From assembly GCA_963827855.1 (NCBI GenBank), contig CAWHBY010000002.1:3782001-3846000 (forward strand): DNA of 64,000 bases, read 5' to 3'. This stretch comes from DTPU01 sp963827855 (lineage in GTDB: Bacteria > Planctomycetota > Phycisphaerae > Sedimentisphaerales > Anaerobacaceae). Positions 52,572 through 61,827 of the stretch are shown piece after piece. The notes beneath the pieces are model-generated. The model had not been told where the DNA came from. It did not search any database and saw nothing but the letters and a program-made list of their open reading frames with translations. How positions within the stretch are numbered: the stretch's first letter is position 1; every line of letters starts with the position of its first letter. A program made the position numbers and the translations under genes.

Positions 52572-54263
52572 ATGAGAAGATCCACTGCAGCAGGCCTGGC
52601 GATCTTGGGAGCGTGTCTCGCCGGAGGTTGCCAGGGTCCTCAAGAACGGCAGTTGAACGGCTTCATCGCAAGGCACGTGTCCGTGATGGACCCGTTGAAC
52701 CGCCAGGCCAATCTGGCCTTCTGGGCCGCCACCACCCAGGGCAGACCCGAGGACTACAATGACCTCGAGCGGCTGCAGCTCGCGATCCGCAGGCTCACCA
52801 GCGATCCCAACGACTTCGCCTTTCTGAAGGCCCTCCGCCAGAGCAGCACCGTCCGAGAGCCGCGGCTCCGCCGCCAGCTCGACAAGCTCTACTACGCCTA
52901 CCTCCAGAACCAGATGCCTGCAGACCTGCTCACCCAGATCACGGAGCTGGATACGCGGATCCAGCAGGCCTACAACAACTACCGGGGCTCCATGGCCGGC
53001 CAGCAGGTCACGATGAGCGACATCTACACGCTCCTGACTGCCGAGAAGGACTGCTCCAAGCGCGAGCAGGCCTGGCGGGCCAGCAAGCAGGTGGGCGATG
53101 CCATTGCCCCAGACCTGATCCGGCTGGTCAAGCTCCGCAACCAGGCCGCCCTGCAGTTGGGATTCGACAACTTCTACACCTTGACCATCGCCGCCGGCGA
53201 ACAGGACGTCGCAGAGCTGGACCGCCTTTTCGATCAGCTCGACTCTTTGACGCAGGCGCCCTTTGGCCGCATGAAGGCGGAGCTGGACACGATCCTGGCC
53301 AAGGGCTACGGCATCAGCGTCCCGGATCTGCGGCCCTGGCACTATCACGATCCCTTCTTCCAGAGGACGCCCCTGGTCTATGAGCTGGACCTGGACGCCT
53401 ACTACAAAGGCCGCGACGTCAAGGAGCTGGCCCGGCGGTACTACGCGGGCGTGGGCCTGCCCATCGACGATATCCTGGCCCGGAGCGACCTCTATGATCG
53501 GCCCGGCAAGGACCCCCACGCCTATGGCCAGGACATCGATCGCCACGGTGACGTCCGGGTCCTGGCCAACCTCCAGGACACGGAACGATGGATGGAGACG
53601 ATCCTGCACGAGGTGGGACACGCCCTATACAGCAAGTACCATGATTCCTGTGAGCCGTGGCTGCTCCGCGAGCCTGCCCACAGCTTCACCACAGAGGCTG
53701 CGGCCATGTTCTTCGGCAGGCTCAGCCGCAATGCCGACTGGATGCAGGTGATGCTCGGGCTTTCGGATGACCAGCGGCAGCAGATCGCCGCAGTCAGCAC
53801 CCGGTATCTTCAATTCCAGCAGGTCCTGTTCATCCGCTGGGCCCTGGTCATGGTCCGTTTCGAGAGACAGCTCTACGCCAATCCGGATCAGGACCTCAAC
53901 ACCCTCTGGTGGGACCTGGTCGAGCGGTATCAGCTCGTCCGCCGGCCACCCGGACCCGTGGACGCGGGCTGGGCCTCGAAGCTCCACTTCGTCAAGGCCC
54001 CGTGCTACTACCACAACTACGTCCTTGGCGAGCTGCTGGCCTCTCAGTTTGAGCACAGGATCACCCAGGACCTCTTGAAGATCGGTGCCGGCCAGCGGGT
54101 CAGCCTGGCGGACGACTCGCGGATCGGGCGTTTCTTCATCGACCAGGTATTCGGCCCGGGCGCCCTGTATCCCTGGCAGGAGATGATCCGGCGAGCGACC
54201 GGTGAGCCGCTGACGCCGAAGTACTTCGTGGAGCAATTCATCCAGGAACAACCCAGTCACTGA
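52572..54263 (+). CDS. M2-family (ACE-like) metallopeptidase, lipoprotein
   Basis: 563 residues from the ATG preceded by GAAGGA; an in-frame start at 52545 is less likely. The signal peptide has the lipobox LAGGC. The rest is almost wholly helical. HEVGH at residues 346-350 is the zinc site and FTTEAAAMFFGRL supplies the third ligand Glu, as in peptidyl-dipeptidase A/angiotensin-converting enzyme homologues (family M2). The protein would be anchored in the membrane and release dipeptides from oligopeptides in the periplasm or outside. It is followed 8 nt later by an aminopeptidase gene, making a peptide-degrading pair. Confidence 0.83.
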   Translation: MRRSTAAGLAILGACLAGGCQGPQERQLNGFIARHVSVMDPLNRQANLAFWAATTQGRPEDYNDLERLQLAIRRLTSDPNDFAFLKALRQSSTVREPRLRRQLDKLYYAYLQNQMPADLLTQITELDTRIQQAYNNYRGSMAGQQVTMSDIYTLLTAEKDCSKREQAWRASKQVGDAIAPDLIRLVKLRNQAALQLGFDNFYTLTIAAGEQDVAELDRLFDQLDSLTQAPFGRMKAELDTILAKGYGISVPDLRPWHYHDPFFQRTPLVYELDLDAYYKGRDVKELARRYYAGVGLPIDDILARSDLYDRPGKDPHAYGQDIDRHGDVRVLANLQDTERWMETILHEVGHALYSKYHDSCEPWLLREPAHSFTTEAAAMFFGRLSRNADWMQVMLGLSDDQRQQIAAVSTRYLQFQQVLFIRWALVMVRFERQLYANPDQDLNTLWWDLVERYQLVRRPPGPVDAGWASKLHFVKAPCYYHNYVLGELLASQFEHRITQDLLKIGAGQRVSLADDSRIGRFFIDQVFGPGALYPWQEMIRRATGEPLTPKYFVEQFIQEQPSH

Positions 54264-54271
54264 GGACCTGT

Positions 54272-55678
54272 ATGTTCAGCATGGAAACCTACGTCCGCCG
54301 CAGGGAGGTGCTCGCCAGGGAGGTGGGCTCCGGCGTCATCTGGCTGCTGGGTAACACCGAATCGCCGATGAACTACGGCAACAACACCTATCCCTTCAGG
54401 CAAGACAGCACGTTTCTCTATTACATCGGCCTCGACGCGCCCGACCTCGCTGCCGTCCTGGACGTGGAGCAGGGGACCTGCTGGGTCTTTGGGGACGATC
54501 CCACGGTAGAGCAGATGGTCTGGACAGGCCCTCGGCCGACCCTGGCGGAGCAGGCCGGCCAGGTGGGCATCAGCAAGACTGCGGGGTCGGGTCGGCTCAC
54601 GGCCATGCTCGAAAAGGCCCTCGCAGAGGGCAGACGGCTCCACGTCCTGCCTCCCTACAGGGCAGAGCACTCCATCCACATACAGCAGGTCCTGGGTATT
54701 GGTCCTGTCGCGATCAAGCCGCTCGTCTCAGAGCCCCTGATCAGGGCCGTGGTGGCCCAGCGATCGATCAAGGAGGACCAGGAGGTCAGCCAAATCGAGT
54801 CCGCGATCGAGACCTCGTACCAGGTGCACTGCCTGGCCATGCGGCTGTCGCGGGCCGGCAAGGTCGAGAAAGAGGTGGTGGGCCAGGTCGAGGCCATCCC
54901 CATCAGCCAGGGCGTGCTGCCTGCCTTCTCCACCATCTTCTCCGTGCGAGGCGAGATCCTGCACAACCCCTTCCATGAGAACCTCATGAAGGCAGGGGAC
55001 TTGGTGGTCCACGACTCGGGCGTGGAGTCCCCTCTGCACTATGCCAGTGACATCACCCGCACCATCCCGGTCAGCGACCATTTCTCCTCGCGACAGAAGG
55101 ACCTCTACAGGATCGTGCTCTCCGCCCAGCAGCAGGCGATCGCCGCGATCAGGCCGGGTGTGGAGTTCAGGACCATCCACAGGGTCGCCTGCAAGGTCCT
55201 GGCCTCGGGCCTCAAGGACCACGGCCTGATCAAAGGAGACGTCGACGGGGCGGTAGAGGCAGGGTGCCACACCTTGTTCTTCCAGTGCGGACTGGGTCAC
55301 ATGCTGGGCCTGGATGTACACGACATGGAAGGCCTGGGCGAGGACTTCGTCGGCTACACCCGCACCATCAACCGCAATCCGGCCTTTGGCTGGCGGAGCC
55401 TCCGCCTGGCCAGGGCCCTGGAGCCCGGTTTCGTGCTCACCGTCGAGCCCGGCCTCTATTTCATCGACGCCCTCATCGATCAATGGAAGTCCCAGGGCCG
55501 GTGCAAGGACTTCGTCGACTACACCGAGATCGAGAAGTTCCGTGGCTTCGGTGGCATCCGCATCGAGGACGACGTCCTCGTGACCGAGACCGGCTGCCGC
55601 ATCCTCGGCAGACCCATCCCCAAGACCATCGAAGAGGTCGAGGCCGCATGCCAGGCGGCAGGGTACTGTCTCAAGTAG
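54272..55678 (+). CDS. pepP: Xaa-Pro aminopeptidase (M24B)
   Basis: 468 residues, pita-bread fold. The N-terminal AMP_N domain (YVRRREVLAREVGSGVIWLLGNTESPMNYGNNTYPFRQDSTFLYYIG) precedes the metal site: HDSGVESPLHYASDITRT with both Asp ligands, HMLGLDVHDMEGLGED with the ligand His, FVLTVEPGLYF and GGIRIEDDVLVT with the two Glu. The enzyme removes N-terminal residues preceding proline. It is near, and likely co-transcribed with, the M2 peptidase gene. After its stop the same frame continues into the recombinase remnant. Confidence 0.92.
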   Translation: MFSMETYVRRREVLAREVGSGVIWLLGNTESPMNYGNNTYPFRQDSTFLYYIGLDAPDLAAVLDVEQGTCWVFGDDPTVEQMVWTGPRPTLAEQAGQVGISKTAGSGRLTAMLEKALAEGRRLHVLPPYRAEHSIHIQQVLGIGPVAIKPLVSEPLIRAVVAQRSIKEDQEVSQIESAIETSYQVHCLAMRLSRAGKVEKEVVGQVEAIPISQGVLPAFSTIFSVRGEILHNPFHENLMKAGDLVVHDSGVESPLHYASDITRTIPVSDHFSSRQKDLYRIVLSAQQQAIAAIRPGVEFRTIHRVACKVLASGLKDHGLIKGDVDGAVEAGCHTLFFQCGLGHMLGLDVHDMEGLGEDFVGYTRTINRNPAFGWRSLRLARALEPGFVLTVEPGLYFIDALIDQWKSQGRCKDFVDYTEIEKFRGFGGIRIEDDVLVTETGCRILGRPIPKTIEEVEAACQAAGYCLK

Positions 55679-55826
55679 TCTGACACAGAGGGCCTGGCTC
55701 CGGATCTGCAGGTGAAGAGGGTGAAGGTGGCACAGAAACCCGTCCAGGCCCTATCCCCACAACAGGTGAAGGATCTGATCACAGAGGCCTCGGACTACCC
55801 GACATTCAATCCGTGGCAAGATGCTT
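55679..55826 (+). pseudogene. Fragment of a tyrosine recombinase (integrase)
   Basis: About 48 codons without a stop read APDLQVKRVKVAQKPVQALSPQQVKDLITEAS and then YPTFNPW. The KVAQKPVQALSPQQVKxLI stretch resembles the linker and first helix of the catalytic domain in planctomycete phage-type integrases; what follows is the 3' end of the kinase gene on the other strand, so both ends are lost. The window's right edge carries the N-terminal part of an integrase of this general type (63745 on), in the same orientation. Recognition rests on a short segment. Confidence 0.4.
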
Positions 55827-58800
55827 TCATCGCTGAGATTGAAGTGCTTCAGCCAGCACTTGCCGGTATTCGGGATTCTCAGGTTCTTTCGCGACGGCCT
55901 TGCGGGCCAAGAGTACAGCCATGGGTAAGAGTCGGTCTCGCTGTTCGGGTGGGCTGTTCAGTAGCCGCTTCGCACGGCTTGCACACGCCGGTGCGTTGTA
56001 CACAGTCAGGACACGGTCAAATTGCTCGAGGTACTCTGTCGCGTTCCCATCGGCTGTCCAGAGGGCGCAGTCCGCACGCTGGTCGTAGGCATAGACCAGA
56101 GTAGGATCAGCTTGGATCTGTCGACTGAGTTTCTCGATGAGCCAGCGAGAGTGTTCCTGGACTGTCTGTACGGAATCGAAGGACTCTGCCGTGGCGCGAG
56201 TCGGTGTCAAGTCCGCCAGCCAGATTTCGACGAAGGGCGGCCCCAGCGAGGTGGCGAGCTGCCGTCGATCCGGTGACCAGCACGCCGTTGCCACTTGCCC
56301 GGGCAGGAGCTTTGATGCAGTCCGGGTCCTCATGTCATAGATCCACAGACCCATTTCGCTGGCGATGAAGCTGCCGATGCTCAGTTCGTTGCCGTCGGGC
56401 GACCATTGGGCCAGCAGAGTGTCCCGACATACCGGCGGCACAATCCAGGTCGCTACGACATCCTGAGTCGACAGGTCGATGATCCGCAATTCCCGCAGTC
56501 TGCTGTCGGCGACGTACCGCTCGTCCGGGGAAACCCTCGGACGTGAGCTGCCGCAGCGAGTCAGGGCCGGCATCGGTCGGCTACTGCGATCCTCCACGGA
56601 GATCGAGTAGAGAGTACTATCTGCCGTGTCGCAGTAGTACAGGCGCCGGGATCGTCCGCCCCAGTGCGGATTTGCCCCCGCGCCGATCCGGCGTATCTCC
56701 CGGCTGACCATATCCATCACCCATACTTCCTCGGCGTGCCGGGGTGTCTCCCCGTCCATGATCCAGTCCAGGCAGTTGAGATGACCAAGACGCTTGGGTG
56801 GCAAGAGCCAGCGATCCTTGACAAAAGCCATGTATCGGCCGTCGGGTGACCACGCGGGGGCTCTGCCCGGTGAAACAAGCAAATGGGTGTGTCCAGTCGC
56901 CAAGTCCTGCACGGCCACGACGCTGCCGGTGTGCAGCCCCTGGCTATAGGCCAGCTTGGTCCCATCGGGTGACCAGGAGGGGTCGAACCCTGTGGATATG
57001 ATGCATTTGGCTTTTCGGCTCCACCCTCTGTAGCTGGCGTCCGCCTCGTGAGCTAAGGCATAAGGAGCGGTGTGGGGTGGCAGATCGGGACCATGCCAGG
57101 GCCGGCCGTTCCTGAGGGCCTCAAAGACATGTCGGCATGAGAACAAATGAAAATAGAGGCTCATGTTGTTAGGCAAGTTGTCGGGATCATAGCCCCTCGT
57201 TGCGACGGGGCTGGCGGCAAAACGAGCAAAGTGCTCTGCCGCCCGATCGTATTGTCCCATGAGCGTATAGACTGGGAATGGTTTGTAGAAGTAAGAGGGC
57301 TCATCCGGCCGCAATTGGGCACACTTCTGTGCATCCTGCAGGGCCAGTTCATACCGCCCCATCCTCATGTATGTCTCGCGGCGTTCGTCGTACAGGTCCG
57401 GGTCGACCGGACTCAATTCTATGGCAGCCTTGTGATTCTGTAGAGCTTCCTCAGGTTGTCCCATCCCACGAAGGGCGACTGCCTTGAGGTCGTAACCTTG
57501 CGGATTGTTGGGTTGGATCGTGATCATGCACGCCGCATCCGTGGCCATTTCATAGTAGTCGTGCTGGGCTTGGTAGATGTACGCTCGCTCTCGCAACGAA
57601 TCATAATGCTGCCGGTCCAGCTCCAGTGCCTTGCTCAGCAGTCCGAGTGCTTTCTGAGTATCCTGTGTGGCCCGAGCACGCAGGAAGTAGTATATGGCGG
57701 TGCTTCCGATGAGCTGTTCTGCCTGCTCGCGATGGTCCCTCCAAAGCTGGTGATAGTCATCCGTCTGGCCCGGCGCACAGGGGTCACCCTCGTAGTAGAT
57801 ATTGGCGAGCATGGCATGGGCCTGCCCGGCAGTTTCATCACGCCCAAAGGGTTCCCCCACGAGAGCCTCAAGCTCCGAAATGGCAGCGGCGAAGTCCCTC
57901 TGTTCGAGACAGACTTGAGCGTGAGTCAATTTGGCCTGACGACCGACGTACGCGCTGTCGAGCAGCGGTTGGATCTTCGTCAATGCCTGCTCGTATTTCC
58001 TGCTCCCCATGAGCATCCGAGCATCAGCAAGAGAACGCTGATGCTCCAGGGACTCAACATAAGTATGGGCTCTTGAGGCTCGGACATACATGAAGGTCGC
58101 CAGGAAGCCACCAGCGATCACCAGGATCAGCATCATCATGGCTGCCAGTGCCTGCCGGTGCCGACGGGTGAATTTCCTGGCACGGTAGAGGAAGGCAGGG
58201 GGGGCCGCAGTGACGGGCTGATGGTTCAGATAGTCGCGGATGTCGGTGGCCATGGCATCCACGCTGGCATACCGACGAGTGCGATCCTTCTCCATAGCTT
58301 TGAGCGTGATCCAGTCAAGGTCCCCGCGGAGCTTACGCTGCAGGGCCCGAAGGTCAGTCTGTCGTCGGCGAGCGGACTCGGCGGATTCCTCTGCTGTCGT
58401 TGTGCCAAGCCGTGTGCTGGGTGTCTTGGGGTCCTCCTCGCAGATAATCCTGCGGATGTGATCAAGTCCTCCCTCGCGGAACGTCTTGGGATCGAACGGC
58501 AACACACCAGAAAGCAGCTCGTAGAGCACAATACCAAGAGAGTAGATGTCTGTACGCGTGTCGATATCCTGATTGCCCACGTTCGCCTGTTCGGGACTCA
58601 TATACTCGGGGGTGCCAACCATCTGGCCCTGCTCGGTGTACAGTGTCCGTTCTGTGAGTGGTTGGCTGATCGCGCGGGCTACGCCAAAGTCGATCACCTT
58701 TGGAATCGTCTCTTCATCCTGGATCACGACGAGGATGTTCGAGGGCTTCAGGTCGCGGTGGATAATCCCCTTCTGGTGGGCATGCTGAATAGCCTCGCAG

Positions 58801-59270
58801 ACGTGCAGGAATAGGTGCAGTCGTTCCTCAATGGTTAGCCTGTACTTATCACAATGCTCAGTGATGGGAATCCCCTTGACGTACTCCATCACAAAGTACG
58901 GCCGACCGCTTGGGGCAAGTCCCGCATCGTAGACGCGAGCTACATGTGGATGCTCCATCAGAGCCAGTGCCTGCTGCTCGGCCTCGAAGCGGGCGATGAC
59001 CCGCTTGGAATCCATGCCGGGCTTGATAATCTTCAGGGCCACTTCTCGCTTGACCGGCTCAGTCTGCTCGGCAAGGTAGACGATCCCCATGCCGCCTTCG
59101 CCCAGGACGCGAAGCAGCCTGTATCGCCCAATCCGACCGCCCGGACGCTCGATCAGTCCATCCGATGGCACCGTTTGCCCTTGCCCGGCGCCAGTGTCAC
59201 CCACGCCAAGTGCAAGCAGGTGATCGAGCTGCCTCGGCTTGACACCAAATGTCCATTCCTGGTCCGACAT
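55827..59270 (-). CDS. Ser/Thr protein kinase with TPR and TolB-type beta-propeller regions
   Basis: 1147 residues. The kinase domain (about 48-330) has RVLGEGGMGIVYLAEQ, EVALKIIKP (Lys), HRDLKPSNIL (catalytic loop), DFGVARA and GTPEYMSPEQ. A single membrane helix (LAAMMMLILVIAGGFLATFMYV) lies near residue 380. The C-terminal half outside the membrane has TPR-like repeats (about 430-690) and then PD40/TolB-like propeller repeats such as DPSWSPDGTKLAYSQG and APAWSPDGRYMAFVKD. This arrangement is common in Planctomycetes. It overlaps the sigma factor gene by 118 nt, forming a sensor and regulator pair. Confidence 0.93.
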   Translation of the reverse strand: MSDQEWTFGVKPRQLDHLLALGVGDTGAGQGQTVPSDGLIERPGGRIGRYRLLRVLGEGGMGIVYLAEQTEPVKREVALKIIKPGMDSKRVIARFEAEQQALALMEHPHVARVYDAGLAPSGRPYFVMEYVKGIPITEHCDKYRLTIEERLHLFLHVCEAIQHAHQKGIIHRDLKPSNILVVIQDEETIPKVIDFGVARAISQPLTERTLYTEQGQMVGTPEYMSPEQANVGNQDIDTRTDIYSLGIVLYELLSGVLPFDPKTFREGGLDHIRRIICEEDPKTPSTRLGTTTAEESAESARRRQTDLRALQRKLRGDLDWITLKAMEKDRTRRYASVDAMATDIRDYLNHQPVTAAPPAFLYRARKFTRRHRQALAAMMMLILVIAGGFLATFMYVRASRAHTYVESLEHQRSLADARMLMGSRKYEQALTKIQPLLDSAYVGRQAKLTHAQVCLEQRDFAAAISELEALVGEPFGRDETAGQAHAMLANIYYEGDPCAPGQTDDYHQLWRDHREQAEQLIGSTAIYYFLRARATQDTQKALGLLSKALELDRQHYDSLRERAYIYQAQHDYYEMATDAACMITIQPNNPQGYDLKAVALRGMGQPEEALQNHKAAIELSPVDPDLYDERRETYMRMGRYELALQDAQKCAQLRPDEPSYFYKPFPVYTLMGQYDRAAEHFARFAASPVATRGYDPDNLPNNMSLYFHLFSCRHVFEALRNGRPWHGPDLPPHTAPYALAHEADASYRGWSRKAKCIISTGFDPSWSPDGTKLAYSQGLHTGSVVAVQDLATGHTHLLVSPGRAPAWSPDGRYMAFVKDRWLLPPKRLGHLNCLDWIMDGETPRHAEEVWVMDMVSREIRRIGAGANPHWGGRSRRLYYCDTADSTLYSISVEDRSSRPMPALTRCGSSRPRVSPDERYVADSRLRELRIIDLSTQDVVATWIVPPVCRDTLLAQWSPDGNELSIGSFIASEMGLWIYDMRTRTASKLLPGQVATACWSPDRRQLATSLGPPFVEIWLADLTPTRATAESFDSVQTVQEHSRWLIEKLSRQIQADPTLVYAYDQRADCALWTADGNATEYLEQFDRVLTVYNAPACASRAKRLLNSPPEQRDRLLPMAVLLARKAVAKEPENPEYRQVLAEALQSQR

Positions 59271-60094
59271 TCCAACCGACTCCCGTTTTGCCAGTAGTGG
59301 CTTCTCTCAGGTATCCGCAGACCTACAGGCCATCTTGCGCCGATCGCCCAGGTTCTGAGCATATCCTGCAACTCCTCGTCCGCATCCTCGTCGCAAAGCA
59401 CGGTGGCGCGTAGCTGTTTCCTGAGGATACTCTGAAATCGCCGCTTGACAGTGACCATCATGTTGGACGCGGTCGACTCTGAGGCGATACCGTGCTGCCG
59501 GCACACGTCCATTATGGCTGGAGGCTCCCTCTCATCGAGGATCGGCCCCAGGACGCGGTCATGAAACACGCACCAGTGCGTTTCGAGGCCGTCAGCGATG
59601 CACCCTTCTCTCACCTCAGTGAGAACTCGGTCGAGAACTGCGGATTTCCAGGCATAGATGAAGCAGTCTTCGGGTGTCAGTTCGGAAATGATCTGCGGCA
59701 GGGCTGGCGGATCATGGATGTCCAGGGAAACGAGCCTGTCCTTCGGTATGGCCCTGCCGGTGGATCGCCTGCGCGCTTGATCGATCAGATACTGCTTAAT
59801 GCTGTGCAGAAGGAAAGTGCGGAACCGGCCCTTGGACGGATCAGCTCGCTGGACGAGTTGGCGATTGAGCACGACTTCATGAAAGAACCCCTGGGTCAGG
59901 TCCTTCGCCTCTTCATTGGCGTGACCTTTGCGGCGGATGTAGCAGTAGACCGGCTTCCAGTATCGCTGCAGCAGCAGGCCGATCAGGGCACGGTCAGGGT
60001 CCTGCTTTTTCTGAACGCCCTCGATCAAAGACCAGTGCGTTGTCAGAAACGATTCGGCCGTCCCGCCCATATCCGTCTGGTCATGAAGCCCCAT
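59153..60094 (-). CDS. ECF RNA polymerase sigma factor (planctomycete type)
   Basis: About 313 residues from the ATG (MGLHDQTDMGG), preceded by a GGAG; longer starts at 60142 or 60211 are less likely. FLTTHWSLIEGVQKKQDP, then LLQRYWKPVYCYIRRKGHANEEAKDLTQGFFHEVVL is region 2, and GIASESTASNMMVTVKRRFQSILRKQLRAT region 4, as in ECF factors that go with Ser/Thr kinases in Planctomycetes. The last 35-40 residues are read from the 5' part of the kinase gene in another frame and do not look like family sequence, so the stop may have been lost. Confidence 0.85.
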   Translation of the reverse strand: MGLHDQTDMGGTAESFLTTHWSLIEGVQKKQDPDRALIGLLLQRYWKPVYCYIRRKGHANEEAKDLTQGFFHEVVLNRQLVQRADPSKGRFRTFLLHSIKQYLIDQARRRSTGRAIPKDRLVSLDIHDPPALPQIISELTPEDCFIYAWKSAVLDRVLTEVREGCIADGLETHWCVFHDRVLGPILDEREPPAIMDVCRQHGIASESTASNMMVTVKRRFQSILRKQLRATVLCDEDADEELQDMLRTWAIGARWPVGLRIPERSHYWQNGSRLECRTRNGHLVSSRGSSITCLHLAWVTLAPGKGKRCHRMD

Positions 60095-60346
60095 AGACTC
60101 CCACTCCAGGCAACGCAGTACTTCGGCCCTGTCCGGCTGCATGATTCTACCACATACCCAGCCTTCAGGTAAGCCGCAGAAATTCGTTTCATGCCGAGTT
60201 AGCCGGCGCAAGGCTTACCGGTTTCCTGCGGATTCATCTATGGAAACAGGGCTCGCCCGTAGAGGTAGCCCCCGGTCGTCTGACACGGGAACTGCGGCAC
60301 ACGCACTCCTTGCTCCAATCTGATCTGTACACAGGGAGGCCAGAAG

Positions 60347-61759
60347 ATGAAGACTTCGATACCTTTCATTCTGTCGTGCACGGTGACCTTGCTTGCCAGC
60401 CATGCCCAGGCAAGGCGGGTGGCATGTGTGGGGGCGAGCAACACCTATGGGTATGGCCTGGACCGTCGCGAGTCCGACTGCTACCCTGCGCAACTGGCCA
60501 CCCGGCTATACATGTTCGATCGGGGGTGGGAAGTACGCAATTTCGGCGTCAATGCTGCCTGCGTATTGAAAAGGGGCCTGCTACCCTACATCAACCAGAG
60601 CGCATTCTATGAGGCTCGGGCGTTCAACCCGGACGTGGTGGTCATCCAGTTGGGCGGCAATGACAGCCTGCCTGACAACTGGGTGTACAAGGACGATTTC
60701 CTTGCGGACTTCCTGTCGCTGATCGACGGATTCATCCACCTGCCCAGCCAACCTAAGATCTACATCCTCTACCCGCCACCGGTGTTTCCCAATCCATGGG
60801 GCCTTGACGAAACCGTGATCGCAGGTCAGATCATTCCGTTGATCGCCCAACTGCCGGCGATCAGGAACGTACACGTGGTCGATGAACACTCGCCGCTCAA
60901 GGACTCGCGGGACCTGTTCCAAGCAGACGGTGTCCACTTCACCCCAGCAGGGGCCAAACGTGTGGCCGAGATCGTTGCGGCGACGATCATCGGCATGCAC
61001 GGAACACCTGACTTCAACGGCGACTGGAAGGTGGACATCCAGGACTTGATCCTGCTCATCGAACACTGGGGCCAGGCTGAGCCATCGCTTGACATGGCCC
61101 CGCCCCCTCTTGGCGATGGCAAGGTCGATGCCAACGACTTGGAGGCCTTTATGAGCTACTGGGGCCGTGAGTTGAACGACCCTACTCTGGTGGCCTACTG
61201 GAAGCTGGATGAGGCCTCGGACACGATGGCCGCCGACAGCGCGGGGCCGAACAACGGCTCACTGGGGGGCGATCCGGCGTGGCAGCCGACCGGCGGGAAG
61301 ATCGGGGGTGCACTGAGGCTCGACGGCGTGGATGACTGTGTCGTAACACCACCCGTCCTCGATCCCTCGAAAGGACCTTTCAGCGTCTTCGCCTGGGTCC
61401 AAGGCGGCGCCGCCGGAGAAGTCATCCTATCCCAGGAGGCTGGGGTGAACTGGCTGATGGCGACTGCTTCCAGCGGCACCCTTAAGACGGAACTCAAGGG
61501 GACGGGACGGTTTGGATCACCCTTGACGTCGCTGTCTGTCATCACTGATGGGCCGTGGCACTATGTAGGGCTGGTTTGGGATGGCAAGACCAGGTTTCTC
61601 TACGTCGACGACGCGGAGGTCGGCAGAGACACCCCGTCCAACCTGGCGGCGTCGGCACGCGGCCTGTACATCGGTGCCGGCAGCACCCTGGCGATGGGTA
61701 CCTTCTGGTCCGGTTTGATCGACGATGTTCGGATTTATGATCGGGCGGTCAAGCCGTAA
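60347..61759 (+). CDS. Secreted SGNH hydrolase with dockerin and LamG domains
   Basis: 470 residues. The signal peptide is MKTSIPFILSCTVTLLASHAQA. The SGNH/GDSL domain has block I as VACVGASNTYGYG (GASN in place of GDS), block III as LGGNDSLPDNW and block V as DGVHFTPAGAKRVA with the Asp-His pair. A type I dockerin-like duplicate follows, with calcium loops DFNGDWKVDIQDL and LGDGKVDANDL, then a LamG/concanavalin-like domain (VAYWKLDEASDT to DVRIYDRAVKP). It is probably an esterase acting on a polysaccharide, fixed to a surface scaffold through the dockerin. No cohesin is in this window. Confidence 0.87.
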   Translation: MKTSIPFILSCTVTLLASHAQARRVACVGASNTYGYGLDRRESDCYPAQLATRLYMFDRGWEVRNFGVNAACVLKRGLLPYINQSAFYEARAFNPDVVVIQLGGNDSLPDNWVYKDDFLADFLSLIDGFIHLPSQPKIYILYPPPVFPNPWGLDETVIAGQIIPLIAQLPAIRNVHVVDEHSPLKDSRDLFQADGVHFTPAGAKRVAEIVAATIIGMHGTPDFNGDWKVDIQDLILLIEHWGQAEPSLDMAPPPLGDGKVDANDLEAFMSYWGRELNDPTLVAYWKLDEASDTMAADSAGPNNGSLGGDPAWQPTGGKIGGALRLDGVDDCVVTPPVLDPSKGPFSVFAWVQGGAAGEVILSQEAGVNWLMATASSGTLKTELKGTGRFGSPLTSLSVITDGPWHYVGLVWDGKTRFLYVDDAEVGRDTPSNLAASARGLYIGAGSTLAMGTFWSGLIDDVRIYDRAVKP

Positions 61760-61827
61760 TAGGCAATGGGCCTGCAGCAGGCAGGTGGACCGGGCGGTAT
61801 AGTACGGCGCGTGATCGGTTACTCGTT

